NCBI RefSeq assembly: GCF_000935025.1 | Contig: NZ_CP010836.1 | Location: 4,697,001-4,761,000, forward strand | DNA length: 64,000 nucleotides | Direction of reading: 5' to 3' | Source: Sphingomonas hengshuiensis | Lineage (GTDB): Bacteria > Pseudomonadota > Alphaproteobacteria > Sphingomonadales > Sphingomonadaceae | Shown here: piece by piece, positions 55,770 to 64,000 of the stretch | Layout: the number at the start of each line of letters is the position of its first letter | Numbering within the stretch: position 1 is the first letter of the stretch | Notes under the pieces: model-generated | The model's input: the letters and a program-made list of their open reading frames with translations, nothing else | Databases searched by the model: none | Told to the model about the DNA's origin: nothing | Position numbers and translations under genes: made by a program

Positions 55770-56492
55770 ATGAGCGCCGTGCCCCCCATGGTGCCCGAAT
55801 CCGAACTGCTGGCGCCGCTCGCGCCCGAGGGTGCGGCGTCACGCCGCATCCCCTGGCTGATGGTTGCGGCAGCAGGCGTCGCGCTGTTGCTCGCGCTGCT
55901 CGTCTGGCTGGGGCACGAACTCAACGAAGGCGACGGCGCGGCGTTCGATCGCGCGGTGATGCTGGCGATGCGCGTGCCGGGGGACCCCGGACAGCCGATC
56001 GGCCCCGAATGGCTGCCGAGCGCGGTGCGCGACATCACGGCGCTTGGCAGTTCGATCGTGCTGACTTTGGTGGTTGCCGCCACCGCGACGTTCCTCGCAC
56101 TGCGCCGCCGGATGCGCAGCGCGCTGCTGGTGCTGGCCGCGACGATCCTTGGCGGATGCGGGGTAACGCTGATCAAGGCGCTGGTCGGCCGCGCCCGCCC
56201 CGATCTGGTCGACCGGCTGATGACCGAGGCGTCGAACAGCTTCCCCAGCGGGCACGCTGCGAACAGCGCGATCGTCTATCTCACGCTCGCGACGCTGCTG
56301 TTCCCCGTGGTGCGCGAGGCCCGGATGCGCGCCTTCGTGCTCGGCGCGGCGCTGGGGCTGACGCTGATGATCGGCGTCAGCCGCGTCTATCTGGGCGTCC
56401 ATTGGCCCAGCGACGTGCTGGCGGGATGGGCGTTCGGATCGGCCTGGGCGCTGTTGTGGTGGCGGATCGAAGTCGCGGTGATCCGGCGTTAG
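55770..56492 (+). CDS. PAP2-family membrane phosphatase
   Basis: The 240-residue integral membrane protein has the three acid-phosphatase motifs: KALVGRARPD, SFPSGHAANSA and SRVYLGVHWPSDVLAG. Five or six spans surround them, and the active site should face the periplasm. Substrates in the family are phosphatidic acid, phosphatidylglycerophosphate or undecaprenyl pyrophosphate; the sequence does not tell which. It overlaps the convergent galE by four bases. It starts 111 bases from glpD (divergent). Confidence 0.92.
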   Translation: MSAVPPMVPESELLAPLAPEGAASRRIPWLMVAAAGVALLLALLVWLGHELNEGDGAAFDRAVMLAMRVPGDPGQPIGPEWLPSAVRDITALGSSIVLTLVVAATATFLALRRRMRSALLVLAATILGGCGVTLIKALVGRARPDLVDRLMTEASNSFPSGHAANSAIVYLTLATLLFPVVREARMRAFVLGAALGLTLMIGVSRVYLGVHWPSDVLAGWAFGSAWALLWWRIEVAVIRR

Positions 56493-57490
56493 GAGCCGTC
56501 CCGCTCGCCCAAAGCCCGCTCCCACGCCAGCGCATCGCGTACGATGCCGTCGAGATCGTCATGCTTCGGGCGCCACGGCAGCGCCGCCAGGATCGCGCTG
56601 TTGTCGGCGACCAGCGCATCGGGATCGCCCGCGCGGCGCCCCTCCAGCCGCCGCTCGATCTTCAGGTTGGTGACGCGATCGACGGCGTCGAGCACCTGGA
56701 GCACCGAGAAGCCCTTGCCATAGCCCGCGTTGAGCGTGTGGTTCTCCTCCGGCCGCGCGATCAGCAGGTCGAGCGCGTCGACATGCGCGGCGGCAAGGTC
56801 GCTGACATGGATATAGTCGCGCACCCCGGTCCCGTCGGGCGTCGCAAAATCGGTGCCGAACACCGATACATGTCCGCGCTTGCCGGTCGCGGCCTCGGCG
56901 GCGATCTTGATCAGATGCGTCGCGCCCGCAGTCGACTGGCCGGACCGGCCCTGCGGATCGGCGCCCGCGACGTTGAAATAGCGTAGCGCGCAGTAATTGA
57001 TCGGATGCGCCGCCGCGACGTCGCGCAGCATGTGCTCGGTCATCAGCTTGGACATGCCATAGGGATTGATCGGCGATTTCGGACTGTCCTCGCGCACCGG
57101 AACCACTTCGGGAATGCCATAGGTCGCGGCGGTGGAGGAGAAGAGGAAGTGCTTCACGCCCTCGGCCACCGCGCTTTCGATCAGCGATCGGCTGGCGGCG
57201 GTGTTGTTGCGGTAATATTTGAGCGGATTGGCGACCGATTCGGGCACCACTACCGAACCGGCGAAATGCATCACCGCGGTGACGCCGTGCTCGCGCATCG
57301 CCGCGCGCACATTCGCCTCGTCCTCGATATTGGCGACCACCAGCGAGGCGCGCTTGTCCACCGCCCAGTCGAACCCGGTGACGAGATTGTCGACCACCAC
57401 TACGCGCCAGCCCGCGTCGAGCAGCGCAAGCACTGCATGGCTCCCGATATACCCCGCACCGCCCGTGACCAGCACTGCACCCGAACGCAT
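56489..57490 (-). CDS. galE: UDP-glucose 4-epimerase
   Basis: This 333-residue extended short-chain dehydrogenase interconverts UDP-glucose and UDP-galactose with bound NAD. Motifs are AVLVTGGAGYIGSHAVLA, the Ser/Thr-rich FLFSSTAATYG and catalytic YGMSKLMTE. ATG at 57490 has GAGGG seven bases upstream; ATGs at 57496, 57508 and 57526 are less well placed. It supplies sugar nucleotide for surface polysaccharide, though no polysaccharide genes are close. It is convergent with the PAP2 gene. Confidence 0.95.
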   Translation of the reverse strand: MRSGAVLVTGGAGYIGSHAVLALLDAGWRVVVVDNLVTGFDWAVDKRASLVVANIEDEANVRAAMREHGVTAVMHFAGSVVVPESVANPLKYYRNNTAASRSLIESAVAEGVKHFLFSSTAATYGIPEVVPVREDSPKSPINPYGMSKLMTEHMLRDVAAAHPINYCALRYFNVAGADPQGRSGQSTAGATHLIKIAAEAATGKRGHVSVFGTDFATPDGTGVRDYIHVSDLAAAHVDALDLLIARPEENHTLNAGYGKGFSVLQVLDAVDRVTNLKIERRLEGRRAGDPDALVADNSAILAALPWRPKHDDLDGIVRDALAWERALGERDGS

Positions 57491-57559
57491 CGCCATTCCC
57501 TCAATCATTGCCGTTTTGCGCCTCAATCCTATCTTTGCGTGACAAGCAAGGAGTTAGGC

Positions 57560-58105
57560 ATGACGATAGAAACGGCCACGCTGGCGGGCGGTTGCTTCTG
57601 GTGCACCGAAGCGGTGTTCAACGACGTGATCGGGGTGCAGTCGGTCGAGAGCGGCTATATCGGCGGACATGTCCCCAACCCGACCTATAAACAGGTCTGC
57701 GGCGGCGACACCGGCCATGCCGAGGCGATTCGGGTCAGCTTCGATACCGACCAGATCAGCTATGGCGAGATCCTCGATATCTTTCTCGCGACGCACGACC
57801 CGACCCAGCTCAATCGCCAGGGCAACGATATCGGCACCCAATATCGCTCGGCGATCTTCCCGCATTCGGCGGAGCAGGAGCGGGAGGCGCTCGACGCAAT
57901 CGACCGCGCGCGTCCCGACTGGCCCGCGCCGATCGTGACCAGCATCGAAACGCTGGGCGAATGGTATTCCGCCGAGGACTATCACCAGGAATATTGGGAG
58001 GGCGAGGGGAAGAGCAATCCCTACTGTCTCGCCGTGATCCCGCCCAAGCTGCGCAAATTGCGCAAAAGCTTCGCCGCGCGCAGCAAGGAGGGCGCCGCGG
58101 CGTAA
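57560..58105 (+). CDS. msrA: peptide-methionine (S)-S-oxide reductase
   Basis: This 181-residue enzyme repairs methionine-S-sulfoxide in oxidised proteins. The catalytic cysteine is in LAGGCFWCTEAVF, the family signature GYIGGHVPNPTYKQVCGGDTGHAE follows in two parts, and YHQEYWE is in the C-terminal half. AAGGAG precedes the ATG at 57560. A further Cys at residue about 154 (NPYCLAV) could serve as resolving residue. It is divergent from galE with 69 bases between. Confidence 0.95.
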   Translation: MTIETATLAGGCFWCTEAVFNDVIGVQSVESGYIGGHVPNPTYKQVCGGDTGHAEAIRVSFDTDQISYGEILDIFLATHDPTQLNRQGNDIGTQYRSAIFPHSAEQEREALDAIDRARPDWPAPIVTSIETLGEWYSAEDYHQEYWEGEGKSNPYCLAVIPPKLRKLRKSFAARSKEGAAA

Positions 58106-58148
58106 GCAGCGAGGTCGCGTGAAGACGCTAAGGCGCAGGCCTTATTGT

Positions 58149-58850
58149 CTACGCCGCAACCCCGAACAACGCGCCGACTCCGGCAGTCACTGCCATCGCG
58201 ACCACGCCCCAGAAGCCGACGCGCAGCACCGCGCGCATCGGCGGGGCGCCACCTGCGCGCGCGCCGATCCAGCCGAGGAGGACGAGGCAGAGCAGCGACA
58301 CTGCGAACACGCTGGCGATGATCGCGTCTGCGGGAACGAGCAAGGCGATCAGCAGCGGCGCGGCTGCCCCCGCGGAGAAGGTCAGCGCGGAGGCGAAAGC
58401 CGCCTGGAGCGGACGCGCGCTGGTCGTGTCGGACAGGCCTAGCTCGTCGCGGGCATGCGCGCCCAGCGCGTCCGCCGCCATCATCTGGTCGGCGACCTGC
58501 CGCGCCAGCGCGCGCTCCACGCCGCGCCCGACATAGATTGCCGCCAGTTCGTCGCGCTCGAACGCCGGGTCGGTACGGATTTCCTCAGCCTCGCGCGCCA
58601 GGTCGGCGCGCTCGGTATCGGCCTGCGAACTGACCGAGACGAACTCGCCCGCCGCCATCGACAGCGCCCCCGCCAACAGCCCCGCAACCCCCGCGACGAG
58701 GATCGCCTGCCGCTCCGGCCCCGCCGCGGCGACGCCGACGATCAGGCTGGCGGTGGAGACGATCCCGTCATTGGCACCAAGCACCGCCGCGCGCAGCCAC
58801 CCGATCCGGCTGGCGAGGTGGCGTTCGCTGTGTACGGTCGTGCTGCGCAT
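58149..58850 (-). CDS. VIT family (VIT1/CCC1-like) transporter
   Basis: The 233-residue membrane protein has the VIT1/CCC1 signature RAAVLGANDGIVSTASLIVGV, LLAGALSMAAGEFVSVSSQ, and a charged central loop (about 80-150) followed by spans to the C terminus. Plant and yeast relatives move iron or manganese into vacuoles; bacterial roles include metal efflux. The central helices here lack the extended ferritin-like metal domain of larger members. RBS AAAGGGG precedes the ATG at 58850. It converges with msrA. Confidence 0.92.
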   Translation of the reverse strand: MRSTTVHSERHLASRIGWLRAAVLGANDGIVSTASLIVGVAAAGPERQAILVAGVAGLLAGALSMAAGEFVSVSSQADTERADLAREAEEIRTDPAFERDELAAIYVGRGVERALARQVADQMMAADALGAHARDELGLSDTTSARPLQAAFASALTFSAGAAAPLLIALLVPADAIIASVFAVSLLCLVLLGWIGARAGGAPPMRAVLRVGFWGVVAMAVTAGVGALFGVAA

Positions 58851-58966
58851 GGTGAGTCCCCTTTGGGGGGCCTTCTGCGCTGCGCCGACGGGGCCGCCAA
58901 GCCGGGATTGTCCCAGGGGGCGGAACGCGATAGCTTCGTCGCCACGTTCAGTGTGGGAGACTGCCG

Positions 58967-59266
58967 ATGCGCTTCCTTCTGCTTGCCCTCGCGATGGTCC
59001 CCGCGAGCGCCCTCGCCGACGAAACCACGCCCGCAGAGCCGGCGCCCAAACCGCAGGTAGTCGCCAGGGTTGCGCCGTGCCCCGCCGCTCGGGTCCATTA
59101 TGCGGACAAGGACGCGGCGGCGAATCCCCGCGCGCGGCGGATGGATCGCGAACCTCGCGCCTTTAGCTATCTGCTCGTCGAGCGCGGAATCGTTGGATGC
59201 GCGCATCCGGGGATGATCCGTGCCACCATCAATCGCGCACCGACTACGGGGCAACCCGCGCCCTAA
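58967..59266 (+). CDS. small secreted protein of unknown function
   Basis: The 99-residue product begins with a signal peptide (MRFLLLALAMVPASALA) and continues with a Pro/Ala-rich segment, two cysteines (near residues 38 and 78) and the conserved-looking stretch ARRMDREPRAFSYLLVERGI. I know no family. The final four bases overlap the convergent aguB gene. Its promoter would lie in the 116-base gap with the divergent VIT gene. Confidence 0.65.
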   Translation: MRFLLLALAMVPASALADETTPAEPAPKPQVVARVAPCPAARVHYADKDAAANPRARRMDREPRAFSYLLVERGIVGCAHPGMIRATINRAPTTGQPAP

Positions 59267-60114
59267 ATGTCCTGCACCAGCCGCCCGTACAGCTCCGGGC
59301 GGCGGTCGCGGAAGAAGCCGAAGGCGGCGCGGTGGCGCTTTACGCGGTCGAGGTCGAGCGTCGCGGTGATGACGCCGGTCTCCGTCCGATCCAGCTCGGC
59401 CAGGATGTCGCCGCGCTCGTCGGTGATGAAGCTGGTGCCGTAGAAAGTCTGGCCGTGTTCGGTCCCGACGCGATTTGCCGCGATCACGGGGACGACGTTG
59501 GACACCGCATGCCCCACCATCGCTCGGCGCCACAGCCGCGCGGTATCGAGGCTGTCGTCATGCGGCTCGTTGCCGATCGCGGTCGGGTAAAACAGCAGTT
59601 CCGCGCCCATCAGCATCATCGCGCGCGCGGTTTCGGGATACCATTGGTCCCAGCACACTCCGACGCCCAATGTGGTCGCGGCGGGGCCTTCCCACACCTT
59701 GAACCCGGTATTGCCGGGGCGGAAATAGAATTTCTCCTCATAGCCGGGGCCATCGGGGATGTGGCTCTTGCGATAGACGCCCGCGACCTTGCCGTCGGGG
59801 CCGATCATCGCGAGGCTGTTATAATGATGCGGGCCGTCCGCCTCGAAAAAGCTGGTCGGGATGTGGATGCGCAGTTCGGCGGCGAGCGCCTGCATCGCCA
59901 GCACCGCCTTGTGCTGGCCGACCGGCTTCGCATTGGCGAACAGCCCCTCATCCTCGACTCGGCAGAAATATTCGCCCTCGAACAATTCGGGGGGCAGCAC
60001 GACCTGTGCGCCGCGGCCCGCGGCCTCGCGGACGAGTTCGGTGACGGCCGCGATATTCGCATCGATATCGCTGGTGAAGGCGAGCTGGAGCGCTCCGACG
60101 GTGATTTCAGTCAT
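59263..60114 (-). CDS. aguB: N-carbamoylputrescine amidase
   Basis: This 283-residue carbon-nitrogen hydrolase converts N-carbamoylputrescine to putrescine, ammonia and CO2. The nitrilase triad is visible: Glu in LPPELFEGEYFC, Lys in VYRKSHIPDGPGYEEKFYF and Cys in GVGVCWDQWYPETA. The strong substrate-class motif YEEKFYF and partner aguA 600 bases away support AguB over a general amidase. ATG at 60114 gives the family start MTEITVGALQ. An intervening plus-strand gene separates the two pathway genes, which are both on the minus strand. Confidence 0.93.
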   Translation of the reverse strand: MTEITVGALQLAFTSDIDANIAAVTELVREAAGRGAQVVLPPELFEGEYFCRVEDEGLFANAKPVGQHKAVLAMQALAAELRIHIPTSFFEADGPHHYNSLAMIGPDGKVAGVYRKSHIPDGPGYEEKFYFRPGNTGFKVWEGPAATTLGVGVCWDQWYPETARAMMLMGAELLFYPTAIGNEPHDDSLDTARLWRRAMVGHAVSNVVPVIAANRVGTEHGQTFYGTSFITDERGDILAELDRTETGVITATLDLDRVKRHRAAFGFFRDRRPELYGRLVQDI

Positions 60115-60179
60115 GCCGCGCCATGTAGTGCGGAACGCGCTTGTGCGCACCCCCCGGCTGCGCGAAAGCCACCTCCAGC

Positions 60180-60725
60180 ATGACCAGCTTCGAATTCGCC
60201 TTTTCGCTCTTCGGGCTGGTGCTCGGGCTGTCGGTCGCCGAAGTGATGAGCGGGTTTGCGCGGGTGATGCGCGCGCGGCGATCGATGCGGCTGGGGTGGC
60301 TGACGCCGTTGCTCGGCATCCTGCTGATGGTCGATCTTGTCACCTTCTGGTCCAACGCGTGGGACATGCGCGCGGCGATCCCGCCCAGCTTCTGGGCGTT
60401 GCTGTACGGGACGGGGATCGCGGCGGTGTATTTCCTGTCGGCGTCGCTGGTCTTCCCCAATCCGCTGTCCGAATGGCCCGATCTCGACGCCTATTTCCTG
60501 CGCCACAAGGGGCAGGTGATGATCGGCGTGCTGATCGCCAACCTGTTGGTGCTGACCGCGCGGGTGCTGCTGTACGGCAACATCTTCACCAGTTGGACGC
60601 GAATCGCCGTACCAGTCGTTTATACGGCGATCGGCCTGTGGCTGGTGCGGACGCAGGACAAACGGCTAAGCATCGTGCTGCTGTGTGTCCTGCTCGCGAT
60701 GTACGCCCGCTTCCGGCTACTTTGA
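60180..60725 (+). CDS. integral membrane protein of unknown function between aguA and aguB
   Basis: The 181-residue protein has five hydrophobic segments (SLFGLVLGLSVAEVMSGFA, WLTPLLGILLMVDLVTFW, WALLYGTGIAAVYFLSAS, GVLIANLLVLTARVLLY and AVPVVYTAIGLWLV) and no motif I recognise. It starts at ATG 60180; earlier alternatives lie in the 65-base divergent gap to aguB. Its 3' end overlaps aguA (convergent) by nine bases. A link with polyamine transport is a guess from location only. Confidence 0.8.
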   Translation: MTSFEFAFSLFGLVLGLSVAEVMSGFARVMRARRSMRLGWLTPLLGILLMVDLVTFWSNAWDMRAAIPPSFWALLYGTGIAAVYFLSASLVFPNPLSEWPDLDAYFLRHKGQVMIGVLIANLLVLTARVLLYGNIFTSWTRIAVPVVYTAIGLWLVRTQDKRLSIVLLCVLLAMYARFRLL

Positions 60726-61691
60726 CGGGATCTGCTGGCTGATGCAGTGAAAGCTGCCGCCGCCGGTCAGGATATGGTCCGCACGCTGGCCGATAATCGC
60801 GCGACCGGGGAAGAGCGCCTCCAGCGCCGTGACCGCCCCATCGTCATTGGGCTGGCCATAAAGCGGAACGACCACTGCCGCGTTGCCGATGTAGAAGTTC
60901 ATATAGCTGGCGGGGATGATCTCCCCATCCTCGTTCAGCACGCGGCCCGGCGACGGGAAGCGCACCACCTCCACACCGAATCGCGCGGCGCGATCTGCTG
61001 CGTCCTGATACACCCGCCAATTGGGATCATTGTCGGTCGCCTCCGGGATCAGCAGCCGGTTGGGGCCTATAAAGCGCGCCAGATTGTCGACATGGCCGTC
61101 GGTATGGTCGTTGGCCAGCCCATCGCCCAGCCACAGCACGCGGCCATAGCCAAGGTCCGCCGCCAGCCGCGTCTCGACATCGGCCTTGCTCAAGCCGGGG
61201 TTGCGATTGGGGTTGAGCAGGCATTGCTCGGTCGTCACCGCCAGCCCGGTGCCGTCGCCGTCTATCGCGCCGCCTTCGAGCACCCAGTCATGGCTCTCGA
61301 CCGAAAGCCCGCGCCGCCGCGCCAGCCGGACGCCGATGGTGTCGTCGCCGGGCAAATCATATTTGCCGCCCCAGCCGTTGAACCCGAAATCCTGCCCGGC
61401 GCCTGCGCCGTCCACGATCGCGGCAGTGTCGCGCAGCCAGATGTCGCCGAACGGCTCGACCACCACCTCCGCGGTATCGCCCGCGATCGCGCGTGCCGCT
61501 TGTGCCGCTGCGTCGTCGGCGGCGACCAGGATCACGCGCTCGCCGCGCCCGCCGGCATGCACCGCCGCCGCGAACGCCGCGACTTCGGCACGCGCGGGCT
61601 CAAGGTCCTCCAGCCACAATTCGGGGTGGCTGGGAAAGCCGATCCAGACGGCATCGTGGCGAGCCCATTCGGGCGGGGGGGGCAGAGTCAT
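60717..61691 (-). CDS. aguA: agmatine deiminase
   Basis: This 324-residue enzyme hydrolyses agmatine to N-carbamoylputrescine and ammonia, the step before AguB. The peptidyl-arginine-deiminase-like fold shows PFGDIWLRDTAAIV, GDGLANDHTDGHVDN (His and Asp) and the catalytic cysteine in GGGSFHCISQQIP near the C terminus. The size is a little short compared with about 350-370 in other bacteria. It is followed by M28 peptidase on the same strand upstream with a 10-base gap. Confidence 0.94.
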   Translation of the reverse strand: MTLPPPPEWARHDAVWIGFPSHPELWLEDLEPARAEVAAFAAAVHAGGRGERVILVAADDAAAQAARAIAGDTAEVVVEPFGDIWLRDTAAIVDGAGAGQDFGFNGWGGKYDLPGDDTIGVRLARRRGLSVESHDWVLEGGAIDGDGTGLAVTTEQCLLNPNRNPGLSKADVETRLAADLGYGRVLWLGDGLANDHTDGHVDNLARFIGPNRLLIPEATDNDPNWRVYQDAADRAARFGVEVVRFPSPGRVLNEDGEIIPASYMNFYIGNAAVVVPLYGQPNDDGAVTALEALFPGRAIIGQRADHILTGGGSFHCISQQIPSK

Positions 61692-61701
61692 GCGCGCGCC
61701 T

Positions 61702-63330
61702 TTACTGCGCCGCGCGGCTCTTGTCTCGCACGGCGCGGAATTCGGCGTCGGGATACCAATTGGGCCAGCCCGCGCCGTCGGCCAGCGTGCGGCCGAGTTG
61801 ATAATAGACCGTCAGGTCCTGCACCGCGCCCGACCAGTCCCAGCGTTCGTCAAATTCGTCCTGCGGCTTGTGATAGCGATGGGCGATATAGTCGTCCGCG
61901 GCCTTTTTCCCTGCCGCGGTGCCGCCGGCGACCAGGTCCTGCCCGGCCTTGCCATAGAACATCGGCACGCCGAGCTTGGCGAAGCTGAAATGGTCCGAGC
62001 GGTAATAGCTGCCCTTTTCGGGGCTGGGCTCGGCGGCGATCACGCGGCCCTGGGCCTCGACCAGGGGCTTGACCAATACCTCCAGCTCGGACTTGCCCGC
62101 GCCGACCACGACGAGGTCACGCGCGGGGCCGAGGACGTTGAGCCCGTCCATATTCACGCCGCCCACGGTCTTGCCGAGCGGATAGACCGGGTTCTCGGCA
62201 TAATATTTGGAGCCGAGCAGCCCCGATTCCTCTGCAGTGAGCCCGAGGAAGACGATGCTGCGCTTCGCCGGTCCCGCCTTGGCCTGCGCCTCGGCCAGCG
62301 CGATGAGCCCGGCAACGCCCGAGGCATTGTCCAGCGCGCCGTTGCAGATATCGTCGCCGTTCACGGCGTCGCACCGGCCGAGATGGTCCCAATGCGCCGA
62401 ATAAAGGACGATCTCGTCCGGGCGTTCGGTGCCGGGGAGGATGCCGACGACGTTCTTCGATGCCTGGCGGCGGATCGTGTTGGTCCAGCGTGCCGACGCC
62501 TTGACGCCCAGCGGTACGGCCTTGAAGCCCTTGTGCTTTGCGGCCTCGACCAGCGCCGCATAGTCCTTGCCCGCGCGGGCGAACAACGCCTGCGCCGCGG
62601 ACTGCTGGAGCCAGCCGACTGCCTTGGACTGGTCCATATGATCGCCCGGCGTGTCCTGTTGCAGCACGGGCCCGGTCCAGCTCGACTGGACGACGCCCCA
62701 GCCATAGGCGGCGGGTTCGGTGTCATGGATGATGATCGCCGCCGCCGCACCCTGTCGCGCCGCTTCCTCGAACTTATACGGCCAGCGCCCGTAATAGGTC
62801 ATTGCGCGGCCGCCGAAGGGGCCGTCCAGCGTCATGGTCTGCCAATCGGGGTCGTTGATCAGGATGACGACGGTCTTCCCCTTCACATCGACCCCGGCAT
62901 AGTCGTTCCAGCCGCGTTCGGGTGCATGGATGCCATAGCCGACGAATACCATCTCGCTGTCCTGGATCACGGTGCGCGGCACGACCTGATAGGTGCCGAT
63001 GACCAGATCCTTGCGGTATTCGAACGCCAGCGGCGTCTTGCCCCCCGTGATCGTCAGCGGCGACACGTCGGTGGCGGTCAGTTCGACCAGCGGTACGTCC
63101 TGGTACCAGCTCCCTTTGTTGCCCGGTTTCAGCCCCGCCTGCGCCATGCGCGCGACGATGTAGGCGAGCGTCTTGGTCTCGGCGGGGGTAGTGGGGGCGC
63201 GGCCTTCATAGTCGTCGGACGCCAGTGTGCGGGTGACGTCCTTTAGCGTGTCGACCGAGAGCGCGGGGGCAGTCTGCGCAGCGGCGGCGCCACTCGCGAG
63301 CAGCAGCAGGGCGGGAAGCAGGATGCGCAA
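61702..63330 (-). CDS. secreted M28-family zinc peptidase with PA domain
   Basis: The 542-residue protein starts at a TTG (63330) with GGGAG in front and a signal peptide RILLPALLLLASGAAAAQ. The M28 metal ligands are visible in YSAHWDHLG, GALDNASGVAG, TAEESGLLGS, NMDGLNVLG and YYRSDHFSFAKLG. A protease-associated domain (about residues 130-290) with VFVGYGIHAPERGWNDYAG and AAAAIIIHD interrupts the N-terminal part. Such enzymes are secreted aminopeptidases. It may be cotranscribed with aguA. It is divergent from the S9-like gene. Confidence 0.92.
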   Translation of the reverse strand: MRILLPALLLLASGAAAAQTAPALSVDTLKDVTRTLASDDYEGRAPTTPAETKTLAYIVARMAQAGLKPGNKGSWYQDVPLVELTATDVSPLTITGGKTPLAFEYRKDLVIGTYQVVPRTVIQDSEMVFVGYGIHAPERGWNDYAGVDVKGKTVVILINDPDWQTMTLDGPFGGRAMTYYGRWPYKFEEAARQGAAAAIIIHDTEPAAYGWGVVQSSWTGPVLQQDTPGDHMDQSKAVGWLQQSAAQALFARAGKDYAALVEAAKHKGFKAVPLGVKASARWTNTIRRQASKNVVGILPGTERPDEIVLYSAHWDHLGRCDAVNGDDICNGALDNASGVAGLIALAEAQAKAGPAKRSIVFLGLTAEESGLLGSKYYAENPVYPLGKTVGGVNMDGLNVLGPARDLVVVGAGKSELEVLVKPLVEAQGRVIAAEPSPEKGSYYRSDHFSFAKLGVPMFYGKAGQDLVAGGTAAGKKAADDYIAHRYHKPQDEFDERWDWSGAVQDLTVYYQLGRTLADGAGWPNWYPDAEFRAVRDKSRAAQ

Positions 63331-63457
63331 GAAAGAACTCCCGGAATCGAATGATCCGGCAAGTCTGGCAGCGGCGCCGGTTCGCGGCAAGGCAGGATGG
63401 AAATCGTTGCTAGCGCACCGAAACGGGATAGGATGTCGGTCCGTACAGGGGGGAATC

Positions 63458-64000
63458 ATGAAGGGCATTATTGCAGCGTTGCTGGCGTCGGTGTGCGTCG
63501 CTGGGGTCGCACAGGCGCAGAGCGTCGAGGCGAAACGATTTGGCGCGCGCGAGATCGTGCGCGAAGTCAGCATCTCACCCGATGGCCAGCGGATCGCGAT
63601 GATCGTCACCAGCGGGACGCGGGGCACGGGACTGGTTGTGGCGACCACCGCCGGCGACATGAAGCCGCTGATGAATTACCCAGGCAGCGACGCGCGGCTG
63701 GCAAGCTGTGCTTGGTCGACGAATTCGCGCCTCGTGTGCACGGTGTTCGGAATCGCTGAGCGGAACGCGCATCTCGTCGGAATTTCGCGGATGATCGCGC
63801 TCAACGCCGATGGTTCGGGCAGCAAGGAGCTGAGCGCGGCCCAGGCTTCGAGCCAGCTCTATGAGCGCTATTATGGCGGCGGCGTCCTGGACTGGCTGCC
63901 CGACGATAGCGGCAGCGCGGTGCTGATGCTGCGCGAGTTCGTGCCCGAATATGGCACCGGCACGCTGGTCGCCCAAACGCGCAAGGGGCTTGGCGTCGAG
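63458..64000 (+). CDS. secreted S9 (prolyl-oligopeptidase) family peptidase, partial (3' end outside window)
   Basis: The first 181 residues are present. They show a signal peptide (MKGIIAALLASVCVAGVAQA) and then the beta-propeller start common in sphingomonad S9 peptidases: REVSISPDGQRIAMIV, LMNYPGSDARLASCAWSTNS and DWLPDDSGSAVLMLREF. The catalytic alpha/beta domain lies beyond the window, so the call rests on the propeller repeats and on its usual company with secreted peptidases. GGGGGAATC precedes the ATG at 63458. Confidence 0.75.
   Translation, partial: MKGIIAALLASVCVAGVAQAQSVEAKRFGAREIVREVSISPDGQRIAMIVTSGTRGTGLVVATTAGDMKPLMNYPGSDARLASCAWSTNSRLVCTVFGIAERNAHLVGISRMIALNADGSGSKELSAAQASSQLYERYYGGGVLDWLPDDSGSAVLMLREFVPEYGTGTLVAQTRKGLGVE

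Overview
This 64-kb window is high-GC chromosomal DNA that looks like Sphingomonas or a close sphingomonad (Alphaproteobacteria). The grounds are the alphaproteobacterial mdh/sucD/sucA and sdhCDA gene layout, the strong GC codon bias with long antisense shadow ORFs, a large SusC-free TonB receptor, and many ATGA/GTGA gene overlaps. That assignment is inference; no 16S gene is present. I see no phage, insertion sequence, integrase or CRISPR array.

Left part (1-12.1 kb): TCA-cycle genes on the minus strand. sdhCDA, then an interruption, then sdhB, a thioesterase, zapE, mdh, a secreted unknown protein, sucD and sucA (cut by the window edge). The interruption (about 6.3-9.5 kb) holds a membrane-anchored ClpP-like protease, a C13 (legumain-like) peptidase, a MazEF-type toxin-antitoxin pair, an orphan HigA and an AT-richer small gene. 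sucC is not beside sucD. A Fur-box-like sequence lies upstream of mdh.

Middle part (12.3-35.3 kb): two tandem soluble chemoreceptors that share a nearly identical 622-bp signalling region; fabG-like, prmA and a lipase-like gene; a periplasmic glycerophosphodiesterase; an xdhC/mocA-like pair; a four-gene tripartite ABC exporter (outer-membrane factor, MacA-like, ATPase, MacB-like); acetyl-CoA synthetase; a NnrU-like protein; a peptide transporter; a nitroreductase with a GntR regulator; an acyl-CoA dehydrogenase; TsaC/Sua5; a family 5 uracil-DNA glycosylase; folK; and tRNA-Lys(TTT). Two copies of a two-hairpin palindromic element sit between convergent genes at 20.4 and 27.5 kb.

Putative catabolic island (35.5-52.6 kb): this is the most interesting part. 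Fourteen genes in six transcription units encode four unrelated ester hydrolases (S15/CocE-like, tannase-like, type-B carboxylesterase, esterase-D-like), a TonB receptor, an MFS permease, two SnoaL-like proteins, a DUF3237 protein, a benzoylformate-decarboxylase-like enzyme, a benzoate-dioxygenase-like Rieske oxygenase (alpha and beta), a ketopantoate-reductase-family dehydrogenase and one MarR regulator. A 14-bp palindrome close to GTTGATARRTCAAC occurs in all four promoter regions of this block, so I propose a single MarR regulon. The enzyme set suggests uptake and hydrolysis of an aromatic ester, then a mandelate/benzoylformate-like side-chain route and ring dioxygenation. The substrate is unknown.

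Right part (52.6-64 kb): glpK and glpD (tail to tail), a PAP2 phosphatase, galE, msrA, a VIT-family transporter, the agmatine-to-putrescine pair aguA/aguB around a small membrane protein, a secreted M28 peptidase and the start of a secreted S9-like peptidase cut by the window end. No gene-free stretch exceeds about 260 bases.
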